Numbered from the stretch's first letter, positions 26,659 to 36,223 are shown. The stretch is DNA of 64,000 bases from an uncultured Winogradskyella sp. (GCF_947501905.1 NZ_CANMXL010000002.1:124001-188000); one strand, 5' to 3'. A program made the numbers and translations. Notes: a model not told the origin generated them from the sequence alone.

Positions 26659-27234
26659 ATGAAACTCGTATTTGCTACTAACAACCTTAATAAACTAAAA
26701 GAAGTACAAGTTTTAGTACCAGATCATATAGAGTTACTAAGCTTATCGGATATTGATTGTAACGAAGACATTCCTGAAACACAACCAACTATAGAAGGCA
26801 ACGCTATCCAAAAAGCAGAATATTTAGTTAAAAATTATGGCTACGATTGTTTTGCTGATGATACTGGTCTCGAGGTCGTAGCACTTAATGGCGAACCAGG
26901 TGTCTACTCGGCACGTTATGCTGGACCACAACGTGATGCCAACGACAACATGGATAAGCTTTTAGCCAACTTAAAAGATAAGCCTAACAGAAATGCACAA
27001 TTTAAAACCGTAATTGCTTTACATCTTAATGGCAAATTAAAAACATTTACAGGCATCTGCAAAGGCGAAATCACTACAGAAAAAAAAGGTGGTAAAGGTT
27101 TTGGCTACGACCCTATTTTTAAAGCTGAAGGCTACACTGAGACTTTTGCTCAAATTTCTTTAGAGGAAAAAAACAAGATTGGACATCGCGGAAAAGCAGT
27201 ACAACAATTAATTGTTTTTTTAAATAACCTATGA
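26659..27234 (+). CDS. rdgB: non-canonical purine NTP pyrophosphatase (RdgB/HAM1)
   Basis: A 191-residue house-cleaning enzyme that hydrolyses dITP, ITP and XTP to monophosphates. Motifs: [13 protein letters not shown] at the N-terminus, the acidic loop [39 protein letters not shown] and SHRG-like GHRGKAV near the end. The usual SEEKN-like segment appears as [14 protein letters not shown]. Cytoplasmic, dimeric in the family. It is followed after 7 nt by a secreted protein gene, probably co-transcribed but unrelated in function. Confidence 0.97.
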   Translation: MKLVFATNNLNKLKEVQVLVPDHIELLSLSDIDCNEDIPETQPTIEGNAIQKAEYLVKNYGYDCFADDTGLEVVALNGEPGVYSARYAGPQRDANDNMDKLLANLKDKPNRNAQFKTVIALHLNGKLKTFTGICKGEITTEKKGGKGFGYDPIFKAEGYTETFAQISLEEKNKIGHRGKAVQQLIVFLNNL

Positions 27235-27241
27235 TAATCAT

Positions 27242-28117
27242 ATGCCTTTCAAAACCTTAATTTCTTCAGTTGTAATAATGCTATCTATTTCTTTGTGTAA
27301 TGCACAATCAGAAGAAGATAAAGTTACAAAAACGTGTAATCAATTTATTCAAGGTCGAAAGCTATTAAGAGTAAATGATTCTTCATTAATAAAAAGTGTT
27401 GCAAGTGATTCATTATATGAACTTTTAATGCTCAACGACAAATATGCAAAAATGCTGAAAACGCGTATTATTGGAGCAGATTTAAACATGAAAGTAAAGT
27501 CTGTAGAAATTAATGATGATTGTGCCAGTTGTTTAATGACAAGCTACGAATATTATAAAATCCACCTTTGCAAAGACGACAATGACATATGGCGTATTAA
27601 AGGCGAAAACAGCATATTCCCAACTAAAAAACGTATAAATCGGGCAAAGAGAAAAATTATAAACTACAGAAAACAACAGGAATTAAAACCTAAAACAGAC
27701 TCTATTATAAAGGCTGTAAATATCTTTTTTAAAAAGATTGACAGTTATTTTCTTGAAGAAGAGATAAAACCATTAAAATCAATAACAGACGATGATACCT
27801 ATCAATTTTTACAGACGTTTTATGAGTATGCTAAACAACGTAATGGTTTAGAAATATTACATAAAGAACTCAAAGCACAAGACTTTACAGTTGGTGATTA
27901 CTACAACGAAAATGGCTTTACAGAATTTAAGTTTTATAAAGAAGATATAACACTCATCTTAGAAAAAAATAGTGATAACGAATTTATAATTGTAGGTTTC
28001 AATGGTTATAAATCTTCAACTATAACAGAACCAATCATGAAATCACTCTATCTAGAGTTTCTACGTGCTATGAAATTAGTACGTAAACCTAGATATAGAA
28101 ACAAAGACCTAAACTAA
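27242..28117 (+). CDS. secreted protein of unknown function
   Basis: A 291-residue protein with a signal peptide (MPFKTLISSVVIMLSISLCNAQ). No family recognised. The sequence has two similar halves of about 130 residues: the first with ...SLYELLMLNDKYAKMLKTRIIGADLNMKVKSVEINDDCASC, the second with ...YQFLQTFYEYAKQRNGLEILHKELKAQDFTVGDYYNENG; this may be a tandem domain but is not certain. Two cysteines (CASC) are close. It lies 7 nt after rdgB. Confidence 0.55.
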   Translation: MPFKTLISSVVIMLSISLCNAQSEEDKVTKTCNQFIQGRKLLRVNDSSLIKSVASDSLYELLMLNDKYAKMLKTRIIGADLNMKVKSVEINDDCASCLMTSYEYYKIHLCKDDNDIWRIKGENSIFPTKKRINRAKRKIINYRKQQELKPKTDSIIKAVNIFFKKIDSYFLEEEIKPLKSITDDDTYQFLQTFYEYAKQRNGLEILHKELKAQDFTVGDYYNENGFTEFKFYKEDITLILEKNSDNEFIIVGFNGYKSSTITEPIMKSLYLEFLRAMKLVRKPRYRNKDLN

Positions 28118-28195
28118 TAGAATTCACTTCATTAAAAAGAAAGTATTGATTATTATATTAATTGTAATTTTAAATCATCAAAAAACACTTTCAAT

Positions 28196-29374
28196 ATGTT
28201 TAGAATTAAATACTTGGCAAAATTATCTGTCCTTATATTTTTTTTAATTTCTATTTCTAAAGTATCTGCACAAGCAAATCCAACATATTCTGAAGCCGTA
28301 GAATCCAGAATTAAAGCTGTAGAAAATAATCTTCGGGATAAACCTATGGATTCTAGCGACGTCACTCATAATCTTTCTGAACGGATGACCTTTCATAATA
28401 TTCCGGCGGTAAGCATAGCCGTTATCAAAAACTATGAGTTAGATTGGGCCAGAGCTTATGGTTTTGCAGATAAAGAAGCGCAAATTCCTGCAACTACAAC
28501 TACCCTATTCCAAGCAGCATCCATAAGTAAGTCTTTAAATGCCGTTGGTGTTTTAAGATGGGCCGAATCCAATAATATCGACTTAGAAGCAGACATTGAC
28601 ACCTTTTTAAAAAGTTGGAAACTAAAATCTAGAAAAAAAGCGAATGGCAAGACTATAAGTATCGTAAGTATATTATCACATTCAGCGGGTTTATCTAGAC
28701 ATGGTTTTGGTGGTTATGAAGTTGGTGAAGTGCTTCCGACTACGCAGCAAATTTTAGATGGTAAAAAACCTGCAAATACAAATAAAGTAAAATCCCTTTT
28801 TGAACCCAATACAAAGTTTAAATACTCTGGAGGCGGCACAACCATAACCCAACTCATTTTAACTGAAAACACAGGAGTTGATTACGATACGTATATGAAA
28901 GAGCAAATCTTGAATCCTTTAGGAATGACCGAAAGTTTCTATACACAACCACCACCAAAAGATGCGGCATTAGCTACCGCGTATTGGTCTAAGGGCGAAC
29001 CTCTAGATACAAAGTATCATGTGTATCCTGAAATGGCTGCTGCGGGTTTATGGACAACACCTACAGATTTGTCAAAGTATATTATAGAGATGCAAAAGTC
29101 TTTAAAAGGTGAATCCAATAAGCTGTTATCTAAAGACATGACTGTAAAAATGATGACCCCATATTTAAAAGGCGAAGCAACAGGTTTTGGTGTTTTTATT
29201 TCTGAAATTTTAGGGAAACAATATTTCCAACATGGTGGAAGTAACGAAGGTTTTAAGTGTCATTACTATGCCAGCTTAGAAGGTGGCAATGGTGTGGTTA
29301 TTATGGTGAATTCTGAAAATTACGACATCATCACAGAGATTATAAGAAGTGTTGTTAAAGTTTACGAATGGTAA
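28196..29374 (+). CDS. serine hydrolase of the class C beta-lactamase family
   Basis: A 392-residue secreted protein (signal MFRIKYLAKLSVLIFFLISISKVSAQ). Catalytic motifs of the beta-lactamase-like serine hydrolases: Ser109-x-x-Lys112 in QAASISKSL, a Tyr motif FKYSGGGTT near residue 207 (Y-x-N is replaced by Y-S-G, as often in esterases and D-amino peptidases of this family), and HGGSNEG near 350 in place of the KTG. Probably an esterase or peptidase; antibiotic resistance should not be inferred. It stands alone, downstream of an unknown secreted protein. Confidence 0.88.
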   Translation: MFRIKYLAKLSVLIFFLISISKVSAQANPTYSEAVESRIKAVENNLRDKPMDSSDVTHNLSERMTFHNIPAVSIAVIKNYELDWARAYGFADKEAQIPATTTTLFQAASISKSLNAVGVLRWAESNNIDLEADIDTFLKSWKLKSRKKANGKTISIVSILSHSAGLSRHGFGGYEVGEVLPTTQQILDGKKPANTNKVKSLFEPNTKFKYSGGGTTITQLILTENTGVDYDTYMKEQILNPLGMTESFYTQPPPKDAALATAYWSKGEPLDTKYHVYPEMAAAGLWTTPTDLSKYIIEMQKSLKGESNKLLSKDMTVKMMTPYLKGEATGFGVFISEILGKQYFQHGGSNEGFKCHYYASLEGGNGVVIMVNSENYDIITEIIRSVVKVYEW

Positions 29375-29400
29375 ACTGTTGATTATTAAGTATTAAAAAA

Positions 29401-29435
29401 CTAACTTCGTTTATGTCAGACTGAGCTTGTCGAAG
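29401..29435. repeat. dispersed repeat (CTTCGACAAGCTCAG family), copy 1
   Basis: CTAACTTCGTTT, then TCAGACTGAGCTTGTCGAAGT. The part CTGAGCTTGTCGAAG is the complement of CTTCGACAAGCTCAG found at 46411-46425; the beginning and the AGCTTGTCGA part recur at 39592-39628. It is a short dispersed palindrome-like unit common in Flavobacterial intergenic DNA. Confidence 0.6.
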
Positions 29436-29502
29436 TCACGTCCGATATAGATAATTATAATTGCTAGTATATCTTTGTAATTGCACACTTTAAAAATAAT
29501 TT

Positions 29503-29937
29503 ATGAGTAAATGGTTAATAAGAAAAGCATCAGGCTCTAGATCTAAATATAAGTCAAATGGCGATTACTCAGATAATCGAAATTCTGGCGGAAGTCTTGA
29601 ATTTGATAATCTTCCACAAAGGGAATCAATGCGAAACAAAAATAATCACAAAACCTATCTAGATACCACTCTAGTTAAGAGATGGTTAAACTCTAAGATT
29701 GGACAAGATTTTGATACAATATATTCGGAATTTTTAACAAGAATTCAACCCAAGTACTTGGATGAATATCGTGAATGCATATATTGGTATGTAACAAAAG
29801 CAGAAGATGTCGAAATTAAGAAAAATGGCGAAATTTGGGGTAAATGGTATGGACAATTTGTAAAGCTTCCATACTCAAGACAAATGTCATTTTATGTACA
29901 TCCAATAACAAATAAACTGGTTAAATTATTAAAGTAA
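29503..29937 (+). CDS. hypothetical protein, no recognised named domain
   Basis: A 144-residue soluble protein. The N-terminal 45 residues are Ser/Gly/Asn/Lys-rich and likely disordered; the core contains TTLVKRWLNSKIGQDFDTIYSEFLTRIQPKYLDEYRECIYWYV and ends in MSFYVHPITNKLVKLLK. A helix with R-W-L..-x-IGxD(F/Y)D-x-IYSE and a final FYVHP-T-L pattern is found in short bacterial proteins of unknown function, as far as I recall. It sits alone between a dispersed repeat and an inverted-repeat element, typical of accessory DNA. No function is assigned. Confidence 0.6.
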   Translation: MSKWLIRKASGSRSKYKSNGDYSDNRNSGGSLEFDNLPQRESMRNKNNHKTYLDTTLVKRWLNSKIGQDFDTIYSEFLTRIQPKYLDEYRECIYWYVTKAEDVEIKKNGEIWGKWYGQFVKLPYSRQMSFYVHPITNKLVKLLK

Positions 29938-30018
29938 ACGGACTACATCAACTTGCATAAGTTTAGGGTTGTATTCTAACTTATTGCTCAACACAACGAA
30001 ACTATACAGAAGTCCGTT
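29937..30018. repeat. long inverted-repeat element directly after the 144-residue gene
   Basis: The arms AACGGACT (29937-29944) and AGTCCGTT (30011-30018) begin at the stop codon; inside, GCATAAGTTTAG pairs imperfectly with CTAACTTATTGC. The 3' end reads GTTAAGC, which fits the integron attC right core GTTRRRY, but the left core is only 5 of 7. No integrase is in the window. Function uncertain. Confidence 0.4.
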
Positions 30019-30064
30019 AAGCGCACCTTCAAATATGCTTTAAAAACTAAGTCAAATAAAAGTG

Positions 30065-30262
30065 TATCTTTGCACGCTGAAAGTCAAAGGATAAGATTCA
30101 GAAATAAATTCGGAATTAATTCAAGTAAAAAATTTGCTAAGCAAATCTAGCTTTCATTAATTTCCTCAGGGTGAGGATGTGTTACAAGAAGTCTTAGGTT
30201 AAGTATGTCGATTCGCTTCTTATGTAACACCACATAACATAATCGAATACTTACACAAAAGA
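30065..30262 (+). promoter_or_regulatory. promoter and structured 5' leader of the DEAD-box helicase
   Basis: The -7 box TATCTTTG (30065-30072) would start RNA near 30079, giving a leader of about 184 nt before the ATG. The leader has three hairpins: ATTTGC-TAA-GCAAAT (about 30132-30146), TCCTCA-GGG-TGAGGA (30063+100 to 30177) and a long stem GTGTTACA-AGAAG / CTTCT-TA-TGTAACAC (30179-30191 with 30216-30230). Long leaders are usual for cold-shock helicase genes. No terminator-like U run is present. A temperature or autoregulatory role is inferred. Confidence 0.5.
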
Positions 30263-32125
30263 ATGAGTACATTCCAAGAACTCGGTCTTAATGAAGACCT
30301 ATTGAATGCCATCACAGACATGGGGTTTGTAAACCCAAGTGATGTCCAAGCACAAGCCATCCCATTACTATTAAACGAAGAACGTGACTTAGTAGCATTA
30401 GCACAAACAGGTACCGGTAAAACTGCTGCCTTTGGTTTCCCGATGTTACAAAAAATTGACGTCAGTAGCCGTACAACGCAAGGTTTAATCTTATCACCTA
30501 CTCGTGAGCTTTGTTTGCAAATTACAAACGAGCTTAAGCAATATGGTAAATACTGTAATGGCTTAAACGTCACTGCTATTTATGGTGGTGCTAGTATTAC
30601 TGACCAAGCAAGGCAAGTAAAACGTGGTGCACAAATTATTGTAGCTACTCCTGGTCGTATGAAAGATATGATTAGTCGTAAACTAGTCGATATTTCTAAA
30701 ATACAATACAGTGTTTTAGATGAAGCTGATGAGATGCTTAATATGGGCTTCTACGAAGACATTACAGATATCTTATCGCATACACCAGATGATAAAAGCA
30801 CATGGTTATTCTCTGCAACTATGCCTAGAGAAGTGGCTTCTATTGCAAAAAAATTCATGTACGACCCGTTAGAAATTACCGTTGGTAATAAAAACGAAAG
30901 TACAAGTAACGTTTCTCACGAATACTACTTAGTAAATGCAAGAGACCGTTACCAAGCTTTAAAGCGTTTAGCAGATGCACATCCAGATATATTTTCTGTA
31001 ATTTTCTGTAGAACAAAACGCGATACTCAAAAAGTTGCTGAAAACTTAATAGAAAGTGGCTATAGCGCTGGCGCATTGCATGGAGATTTAAGCCAGAATC
31101 AACGTGACTTAGTCATGAAGTCTTTCAGAAACAAACAAATACAAATGCTTGTGGCAACTGATGTTGCTGCTCGTGGTATTGATGTGGATGATATCACACA
31201 CGTGATTAATTACCAATTACCAGATGAGATAGAAACGTATACGCACCGTTCTGGACGTACAGGTCGTGCTGGTAAAACAGGTGTTTCTATGGTCATTGTT
31301 TCAAAAAGTGAATTGCGAAAAATAAAAAGCATTGAGCGTATTATTAAAAAGCAGTTCGAGAAAAAAGATATTCCAAGTGGTACTGAGATTACCGAAGTAC
31401 AATTAATGTCTTTGGCTAATAAAATTCATACTACAGAAACTGGTGACGAAATAGATAAATACTTAGAAAGTATCAACGATTTATTTGTAGACACCTCTAA
31501 AGAAGATTTAATTAAGAAATTTTTCTCTGTAGAGTTTAACCGCTTCTTTAATTACTATCAAAAATCTAAAGATTTAGGCACCGTTGATGCTAGAGATGGT
31601 GGCGAAGGAAGAGTATCTTCAAACGATACACGTTACTTTATTAATGTTGGACGTAAAGATGGTTTTGATTGGATGAAGCTAAAAGACTTCTTAAAAGAAA
31701 AACTAGAATTAGGACGTGATGATGTCTTTAAAGTTGATGTTAAAGAGAGTTTTTCTTTCTTTAATACTGAGAAAACCATGCAAGAAAAAGTATTGGCGTT
31801 CTTTACAGACTTTAAGCACGAAGGTCGTTTTGTAAATGTTGAAGTATCAGAGAACAAAGGCAGAAGCGGCGGTGGTCGTAGACGTGATGGTGGAGGCCGA
31901 AGAAGAGATGGCGGCGGCGGACGTAGACGCTCTGATGATAGACGAAGTGAAAGACGCTCTAGCGATAGAAATGATAGAAAACCAAGACGTTCTGATGATT
32001 CTGGTAACAGAGGCGATAGAAGAAGCAGACGCTCTAACGACGATAAACCAAGAGGAAGACGCTCAGAAAATTCTAATTCAAACTTTTCGGGTTCTGATAG
32101 ACCAAGACGCTCAAGAAGAAAATAA
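30263..32125 (+). CDS. deaD: DEAD-box RNA helicase with DbpA-like RNA-binding domain and RG-rich tail
   Basis: A 620-residue RNA helicase. The helicase core has the Q motif (FQELGLNEDLLNAITDMGFVNPSDVQAQAIP), AQTGTGKTAAFG, DEAD, SAT and HRSGRTGRAG. Residues about 450-530 form a DbpA-type RNA-binding domain (TRYFINVGRKDGFDWMKLKDFL...FVNVEVSENKG). The tail of about 85 residues is dense in Arg, Gly, Ser and Asp (GGRRRDGGGRR-like repeats). It unwinds structured RNA in ribosome assembly or mRNA decay, notably in the cold. The structured leader and strong terminator point to a self-contained gene. Confidence 0.95.
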   Translation: MSTFQELGLNEDLLNAITDMGFVNPSDVQAQAIPLLLNEERDLVALAQTGTGKTAAFGFPMLQKIDVSSRTTQGLILSPTRELCLQITNELKQYGKYCNGLNVTAIYGGASITDQARQVKRGAQIIVATPGRMKDMISRKLVDISKIQYSVLDEADEMLNMGFYEDITDILSHTPDDKSTWLFSATMPREVASIAKKFMYDPLEITVGNKNESTSNVSHEYYLVNARDRYQALKRLADAHPDIFSVIFCRTKRDTQKVAENLIESGYSAGALHGDLSQNQRDLVMKSFRNKQIQMLVATDVAARGIDVDDITHVINYQLPDEIETYTHRSGRTGRAGKTGVSMVIVSKSELRKIKSIERIIKKQFEKKDIPSGTEITEVQLMSLANKIHTTETGDEIDKYLESINDLFVDTSKEDLIKKFFSVEFNRFFNYYQKSKDLGTVDARDGGEGRVSSNDTRYFINVGRKDGFDWMKLKDFLKEKLELGRDDVFKVDVKESFSFFNTEKTMQEKVLAFFTDFKHEGRFVNVEVSENKGRSGGGRRRDGGGRRRDGGGGRRRSDDRRSERRSSDRNDRKPRRSDDSGNRGDRRSRRSNDDKPRGRRSENSNSNFSGSDRPRRSRRK

Positions 32126-32133
32126 AATATTGT

Positions 32134-32166
32134 AAAAAGCCTAGAATTTTATTCTAGGCTTTTTTA
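32134..32166 (+). terminator. bidirectional terminator between the helicase and the type B sorting protein gene
   Basis: A perfect stem AAAAAGCCTAGAAT/ATTCTAGGCTTTTT with a short loop and a T run on each side serves both converging genes. Confidence 0.88.
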
Positions 32167-34887
32167 TCTTTTTAACGTAAAATGTCCTGAATATACTCTT
32201 CCATTGCTTGGTCGATTGATTTTAAACCAATAATCATTAGTCGGTAAATCTAGTCCATTAAAAGTCCCATCCCATCCTATAGAATTACCATTAAAGACCT
32301 TAAGTAATTTACCATATCTATTAAATATCTCTACATATATATCTGGTTCTCTAAAAGAAGATTTAATCTGCCAAAAATCATTAGTACCATCTTGGTTCGG
32401 GGTAAAGAATTTTGGTTGAATTAGCAGAAATACACTTTCAGTAATAATACCGCAACCATTCTTATCTCTTATATACAAAGTATATTCTGATTCTTGTAAA
32501 TCATCAAAAATTGGGTTATCCTGATAAATTATTCCATCTAAGGAATACTCATAATCACCTAATCCATCTGCAAAAATTTCAATTGCATTATTCGTTGATA
32601 AGTCATTAATCAGGATTTCTATTTCAGAAGGTAAGTCAGATATACTTACATTGAAAGTGTGCGAATCTGTACAATCTCCTTCAGATGTTTGATTTAGCAC
32701 TTCAATTGTATAAGAGCCTGGTTCATCTATTTCTATATGACTAGTATTAGCTCCAGTAGACCATGTATAAGTATCATAATCTCCCTCAATATCAATGAAT
32801 AAGCTTTGATTTGGACAAATGTAATACCAATCTTCTAGTTGCAACTTTGGTTTTGATTTTACAATAACTGGTATGTTTGCGATATAAAATAAACCAGTTT
32901 CTATATCTTCTACTCTAATATAAATAACAGTTTCTCCTATTGGAAATATAAACTCGTTTGACAGCTGATTTGAATTAGAATTTGCATCTGCCTCTGTTAG
33001 ATGATACGTGATTAATGCGCATAAATTATTACCAAAAAATAGATTATCAAAAACTGTATTATTGAAGTTTATTACTTCATTTTCCTCTTGACAGAAAATA
33101 TATTCTTGGTTATCTAATGTTGGAAAATCATCAATACTTATAGTTATTGGAGTAATCGTAACATTATTAGGGTTAAGTAATTGTTGTAAACGTAAATAAA
33201 TTACTTGAGGATTTGTCGTAGTAGTAAATTCATTTTGAAATGCATTGTTATTATTTTGTGCATCCTCTTCAGTTAAATGAAATGTTATTGTACCACAATC
33301 GTCAGATCTTAATGTCATATCTTGAAGTTCGTCAACGCTGATACTTACTGAATTATCATTGGATATGTCATCGCAAAAATTAAGCATGTTGGGTATATCT
33401 AAGGTATCAGGAATATTTACAAAAATTATTCTTGACATGACTGAGTTTTCATAAGTCGCAGTTACAGTAACTGTATAATCACCTGGTGAAAAACTATGTT
33501 CGGGATTAATTTCTGTAGATGTAGAACCGTCCCCAAAATCCCAAAAGACTGATAATATATCATTGCTTGTTTCTAAGGTAAAACGTCTTGCTTGACCTCC
33601 ACATAAAGGGTCCTCATTTATCCTTAAAAAGAAAAATTGCCTTATATCTTGTGGTAGACCAATATTTGCAACTCTTTCTTCCAAAACTTCATCTGACAAC
33701 GATACTGATAAATGATCATAATTAGAACCAAAACCAAAACTATTTGGAGTATCAATTATTCCTAAAGAAAGTAGTGTATTATTCTCATCTGTTATTTCTT
33801 CAATATTATTAGATGCAACATAAAGCTTCTCGTCTAAGCCCCATTGTATAGCCCATATACGATCTACTCCAGAATATATTTTTGCTTGAGAAGAAAAAAA
33901 TTCTTCATTCGTATCAACATTAACGTCAAACTGATGCAAAGAACTTGGAAAAGAGTTGCCATTTCCGTCTCCAAAAACATTAGCTGCCGAAACATATATG
34001 TATCTATTATTAGGAGAAAACTCAACATATTGGGCTGCTCCAGAGCCTGTGTTAAAAGATGGAATATTAAAAAACGTGTTTTCACCCACACTTAAAACAT
34101 TACCTTCTACTTTTCCTGTATTATCATTATAATTCATCACCTCAACTTTCGAAGTAATACCAGATGCCCCATTACTAGAAAAGTCTTGAAAAACTACAGC
34201 AATACGTTTTGCATCATGAGAAATTTTTATATTACCATGAGCACCACCTATATTACTTCCACTCAAAGGATGTACACTTCCTATTTCAGAAATTATAGGA
34301 TTGGCGCTTATTCCATTTTCATCAACTAAATAAGAGTAAAATTTATTATCGTTAAGACCATGGCTAACCAACCAAAAATCAATATCATTAGCATGCTGAA
34401 CAGCTGTGAGCTTTGGGGCTAAAACATTATCAGATAATAATTGATTTTTGACAATCACTTCCCCTAAACCATTATTTCGAGTAATATCAATTTCGGAATA
34501 GTATACTTCAATTTCATCAGGTTCTGTAATATTAAACTTTGAAGTAAATAAATAATAAATGTTAGTTGACTCAGGTTTTGGTATTATAACACTACCAAAA
34601 CTATTAAATCCTAAAGTAATATCTTGACCATTTTGCATGGCTTCATGATTACGGTTAAATACTGTGCCTGAACCAAAATAAAATAATAAATTACCTGCTG
34701 CATCAGAAATTGAAGCTGGTGAAGTAGCAAAAAAGGTTTCACCATTTATAAGAAAATTAGTAGACTGCTCATCAAAACTTAAACCAGCGTTGGTACCAAA
34801 ATACCAATTAGAAAATTCCTTTTGAGAAAAACTAATTTGAGTTACAAAAAAGAACCCAGTAAGCCATATAAACATTATCTTTTTCAT
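32164..34887 (-). CDS. T9SS type B sorting domain-containing surface protein with PKD domain
   Basis: A 907-residue exported protein (signal MKKIMFIWLTGFFFVTQISFSQ). Residues 25-420 look like a propeller module with repeated ...ISDAAGNLLFYFGSG... and ...NNRYIYVSAANVFGDG... segments, as in Bacteroidota gliding-associated proteins. A PKD domain follows (about 430-505: VFWDFGDGSTSTEINPEHSFSPGDYTVTVTA), then Ig-like repeats with several Cys, and a C-terminal gliding-type sorting domain (FTPNQDGTNDFWQIKSSFREPDIYVEIFNRYGKLLKVFNGNSIGWDGTFNGLDLPTNDYWFKI). It is secreted by T9SS and attached at the cell surface; likely adhesin or gliding-related. It converges on the helicase gene. Confidence 0.9.
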   Translation of the reverse strand: MKKIMFIWLTGFFFVTQISFSQKEFSNWYFGTNAGLSFDEQSTNFLINGETFFATSPASISDAAGNLLFYFGSGTVFNRNHEAMQNGQDITLGFNSFGSVIIPKPESTNIYYLFTSKFNITEPDEIEVYYSEIDITRNNGLGEVIVKNQLLSDNVLAPKLTAVQHANDIDFWLVSHGLNDNKFYSYLVDENGISANPIISEIGSVHPLSGSNIGGAHGNIKISHDAKRIAVVFQDFSSNGASGITSKVEVMNYNDNTGKVEGNVLSVGENTFFNIPSFNTGSGAAQYVEFSPNNRYIYVSAANVFGDGNGNSFPSSLHQFDVNVDTNEEFFSSQAKIYSGVDRIWAIQWGLDEKLYVASNNIEEITDENNTLLSLGIIDTPNSFGFGSNYDHLSVSLSDEVLEERVANIGLPQDIRQFFFLRINEDPLCGGQARRFTLETSNDILSVFWDFGDGSTSTEINPEHSFSPGDYTVTVTATYENSVMSRIIFVNIPDTLDIPNMLNFCDDISNDNSVSISVDELQDMTLRSDDCGTITFHLTEEDAQNNNNAFQNEFTTTTNPQVIYLRLQQLLNPNNVTITPITISIDDFPTLDNQEYIFCQEENEVINFNNTVFDNLFFGNNLCALITYHLTEADANSNSNQLSNEFIFPIGETVIYIRVEDIETGLFYIANIPVIVKSKPKLQLEDWYYICPNQSLFIDIEGDYDTYTWSTGANTSHIEIDEPGSYTIEVLNQTSEGDCTDSHTFNVSISDLPSEIEILINDLSTNNAIEIFADGLGDYEYSLDGIIYQDNPIFDDLQESEYTLYIRDKNGCGIITESVFLLIQPKFFTPNQDGTNDFWQIKSSFREPDIYVEIFNRYGKLLKVFNGNSIGWDGTFNGLDLPTNDYWFKINRPSNGRVYSGHFTLKR

Positions 34888-35019
34888 AGTCTTGTTAAAG
34901 TTACAAAAAATAGCTTTACTATTAAGCTATGAAAGCTTATTGTTAATATTACGTCAAAGAAATAATAGTACTATTATAAAATGCGTTTTGTTTAGTACCT
35001 TTACGCAGTTAGTAAAAAA

Positions 35020-35829
35020 ATGAGGCATTACCTACTTCTTTTTCTATGTTTTATATCCGTTTATACATTCGGGCAAGATACTGAACCTGCTAATGAACCT
35101 ACGAGGGTTCAAGCTACAATTATCAGTAGTACTACAAAATTACCACTTGTAGATGCTAACATTGTGAATCTAAACCAAGTCATTGGTACAACTACAAATG
35201 ATGATGGTGTTTTTGATATTAGAGCTAAAGTCAATGATACGCTTCACTTATCTTACATAGGTTACAAGTCTATAAAAGTGCGTGTGACCAATGACTGGAT
35301 TAAGTTTGGTAATACTGAGATAGAGATGACAGATTTAGCTCTAGCTCTAGAAGAAGTTGTTGTCAATCAGTTAAAACTTACTGGGTATCTCGAAGTAGAT
35401 ATTAAGCAGATTCCTATCAGAACAAATAACCGTTTTAGAATTTCTGGTTTACCAAATCAAGGCTATGAAGCCGGACAAACCAATGTAGTTAATAAAGTCT
35501 TAGGTGCCATTTTTAATCCTGCCGATTTCCTTTACAAGATGTTTGGTAAAAAACCAAACCAGATGCGTAAGCTAAAGGAAATGAAAAAAGACGATGAAAT
35601 TAGAAATCAGCTTGCAAAGCGTTTTGACCGTGAAATGCTAACTGTATTATTACAAGTTGACAAATACGATTTAGACGAGATTGTGAATCAGTGTAATTAT
35701 TCTAGAGACTTTATAAGATCTGCTAATGATCTTCAGATATTGGACGCTATAAGCGAATGTTATGAAGAATACAAAGTCCTTAATCGTAATAACGAACGTA
35801 AAAGGGGCAAGAAAAAGGTAACGCCTTAA
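35020..35829 (+). CDS. secreted protein with carboxypeptidase-D-like regulatory domain (paralogue of 16427)
   Basis: A 269-residue protein with a signal peptide (MRHYLLLFLCFISVYTFGQ). An N-terminal CarboxypepD_reg-like domain (ATIISSTTKLPLVDANIVNLNQVIGTTTNDDGVFDIRAKVNDTLHLSYIGYKSIKVRV) is followed by an LEEVVV linker and a helical C-terminal region with FLYKMFGKKPNQMRKLKEM. The plan and the linker match the gene at 16427. The C-terminus overlaps the converging VOC gene by 4 nt. Envelope location; function unknown. Confidence 0.75.
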   Translation: MRHYLLLFLCFISVYTFGQDTEPANEPTRVQATIISSTTKLPLVDANIVNLNQVIGTTTNDDGVFDIRAKVNDTLHLSYIGYKSIKVRVTNDWIKFGNTEIEMTDLALALEEVVVNQLKLTGYLEVDIKQIPIRTNNRFRISGLPNQGYEAGQTNVVNKVLGAIFNPADFLYKMFGKKPNQMRKLKEMKKDDEIRNQLAKRFDREMLTVLLQVDKYDLDEIVNQCNYSRDFIRSANDLQILDAISECYEEYKVLNRNNERKRGKKKVTP

Positions 35830-36188
35830 CCTTTTGAGTGTAACGCTACGCGGTTTCCTTCAGAATCTATAAAAACTCCCATATGTCCATGCTCATCAGA
35901 GATTTTGGTTTTTTCTTGATATATTCTTCCGCCTGCAGCTTCTACTCTATTCAACTCATTTTGCACGTTGTCTGACATAAAATAAACTAAAGTGCCTTCT
36001 TGACTTGGGACATAAGAGTCTTGAAAAATTAATGTTCCGGTTGCTCCATAAGCACCATCATTATTAGGAAACCACCCCATTAACAAGCCTCCAAAATCGA
36101 CAATATTTATTTCAATATTAAAAACCTTTTCATAAAACGCCTTTGCGCGATTTATATCGTTTACGGGAATTTCAAACCAACCTACCAT
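35826..36188 (-). CDS. VOC family (glyoxalase-like) protein
   Basis: A 120-residue protein with one VOC fold half-pair: WFEIPVNDINRAKAFYEKVF at the start, GALIFQ-like TLIFQDSYVPSQEGTLVYFM, and DEHGHMGVFIDSEGNRVALHS at the end, with likely metal ligands Glu/His in the usual places. Such proteins are often of unknown substrate. The length is that of a single-domain homodimer. It is convergent with the 35020 gene and 35 nt from trmH on the same strand. Confidence 0.88.
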   Translation of the reverse strand: MVGWFEIPVNDINRAKAFYEKVFNIEINIVDFGGLLMGWFPNNDGAYGATGTLIFQDSYVPSQEGTLVYFMSDNVQNELNRVEAAGGRIYQEKTKISDEHGHMGVFIDSEGNRVALHSKG

Positions 36189-36223
36189 AATACTACTTTT
36201 TATCTATTGAAATTTACAAAAAT

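Noticed and set aside
28196..29374. True class C beta-lactamase (antibiotic resistance)
   Set aside because: The Y-x-N and K-T-G motifs are altered; such proteins are mostly esterases or peptidases.
30220..30573. 117-codon minus-strand frame over the helicase start
   Set aside because: It opposes a conserved gene, has no homology and no promoter.
31836..32135. 99-codon frame within the helicase tail
   Set aside because: A frame shadow of the Arg/Gly-rich repeat region; low-complexity Asp/Glu/Ala/Ile composition.
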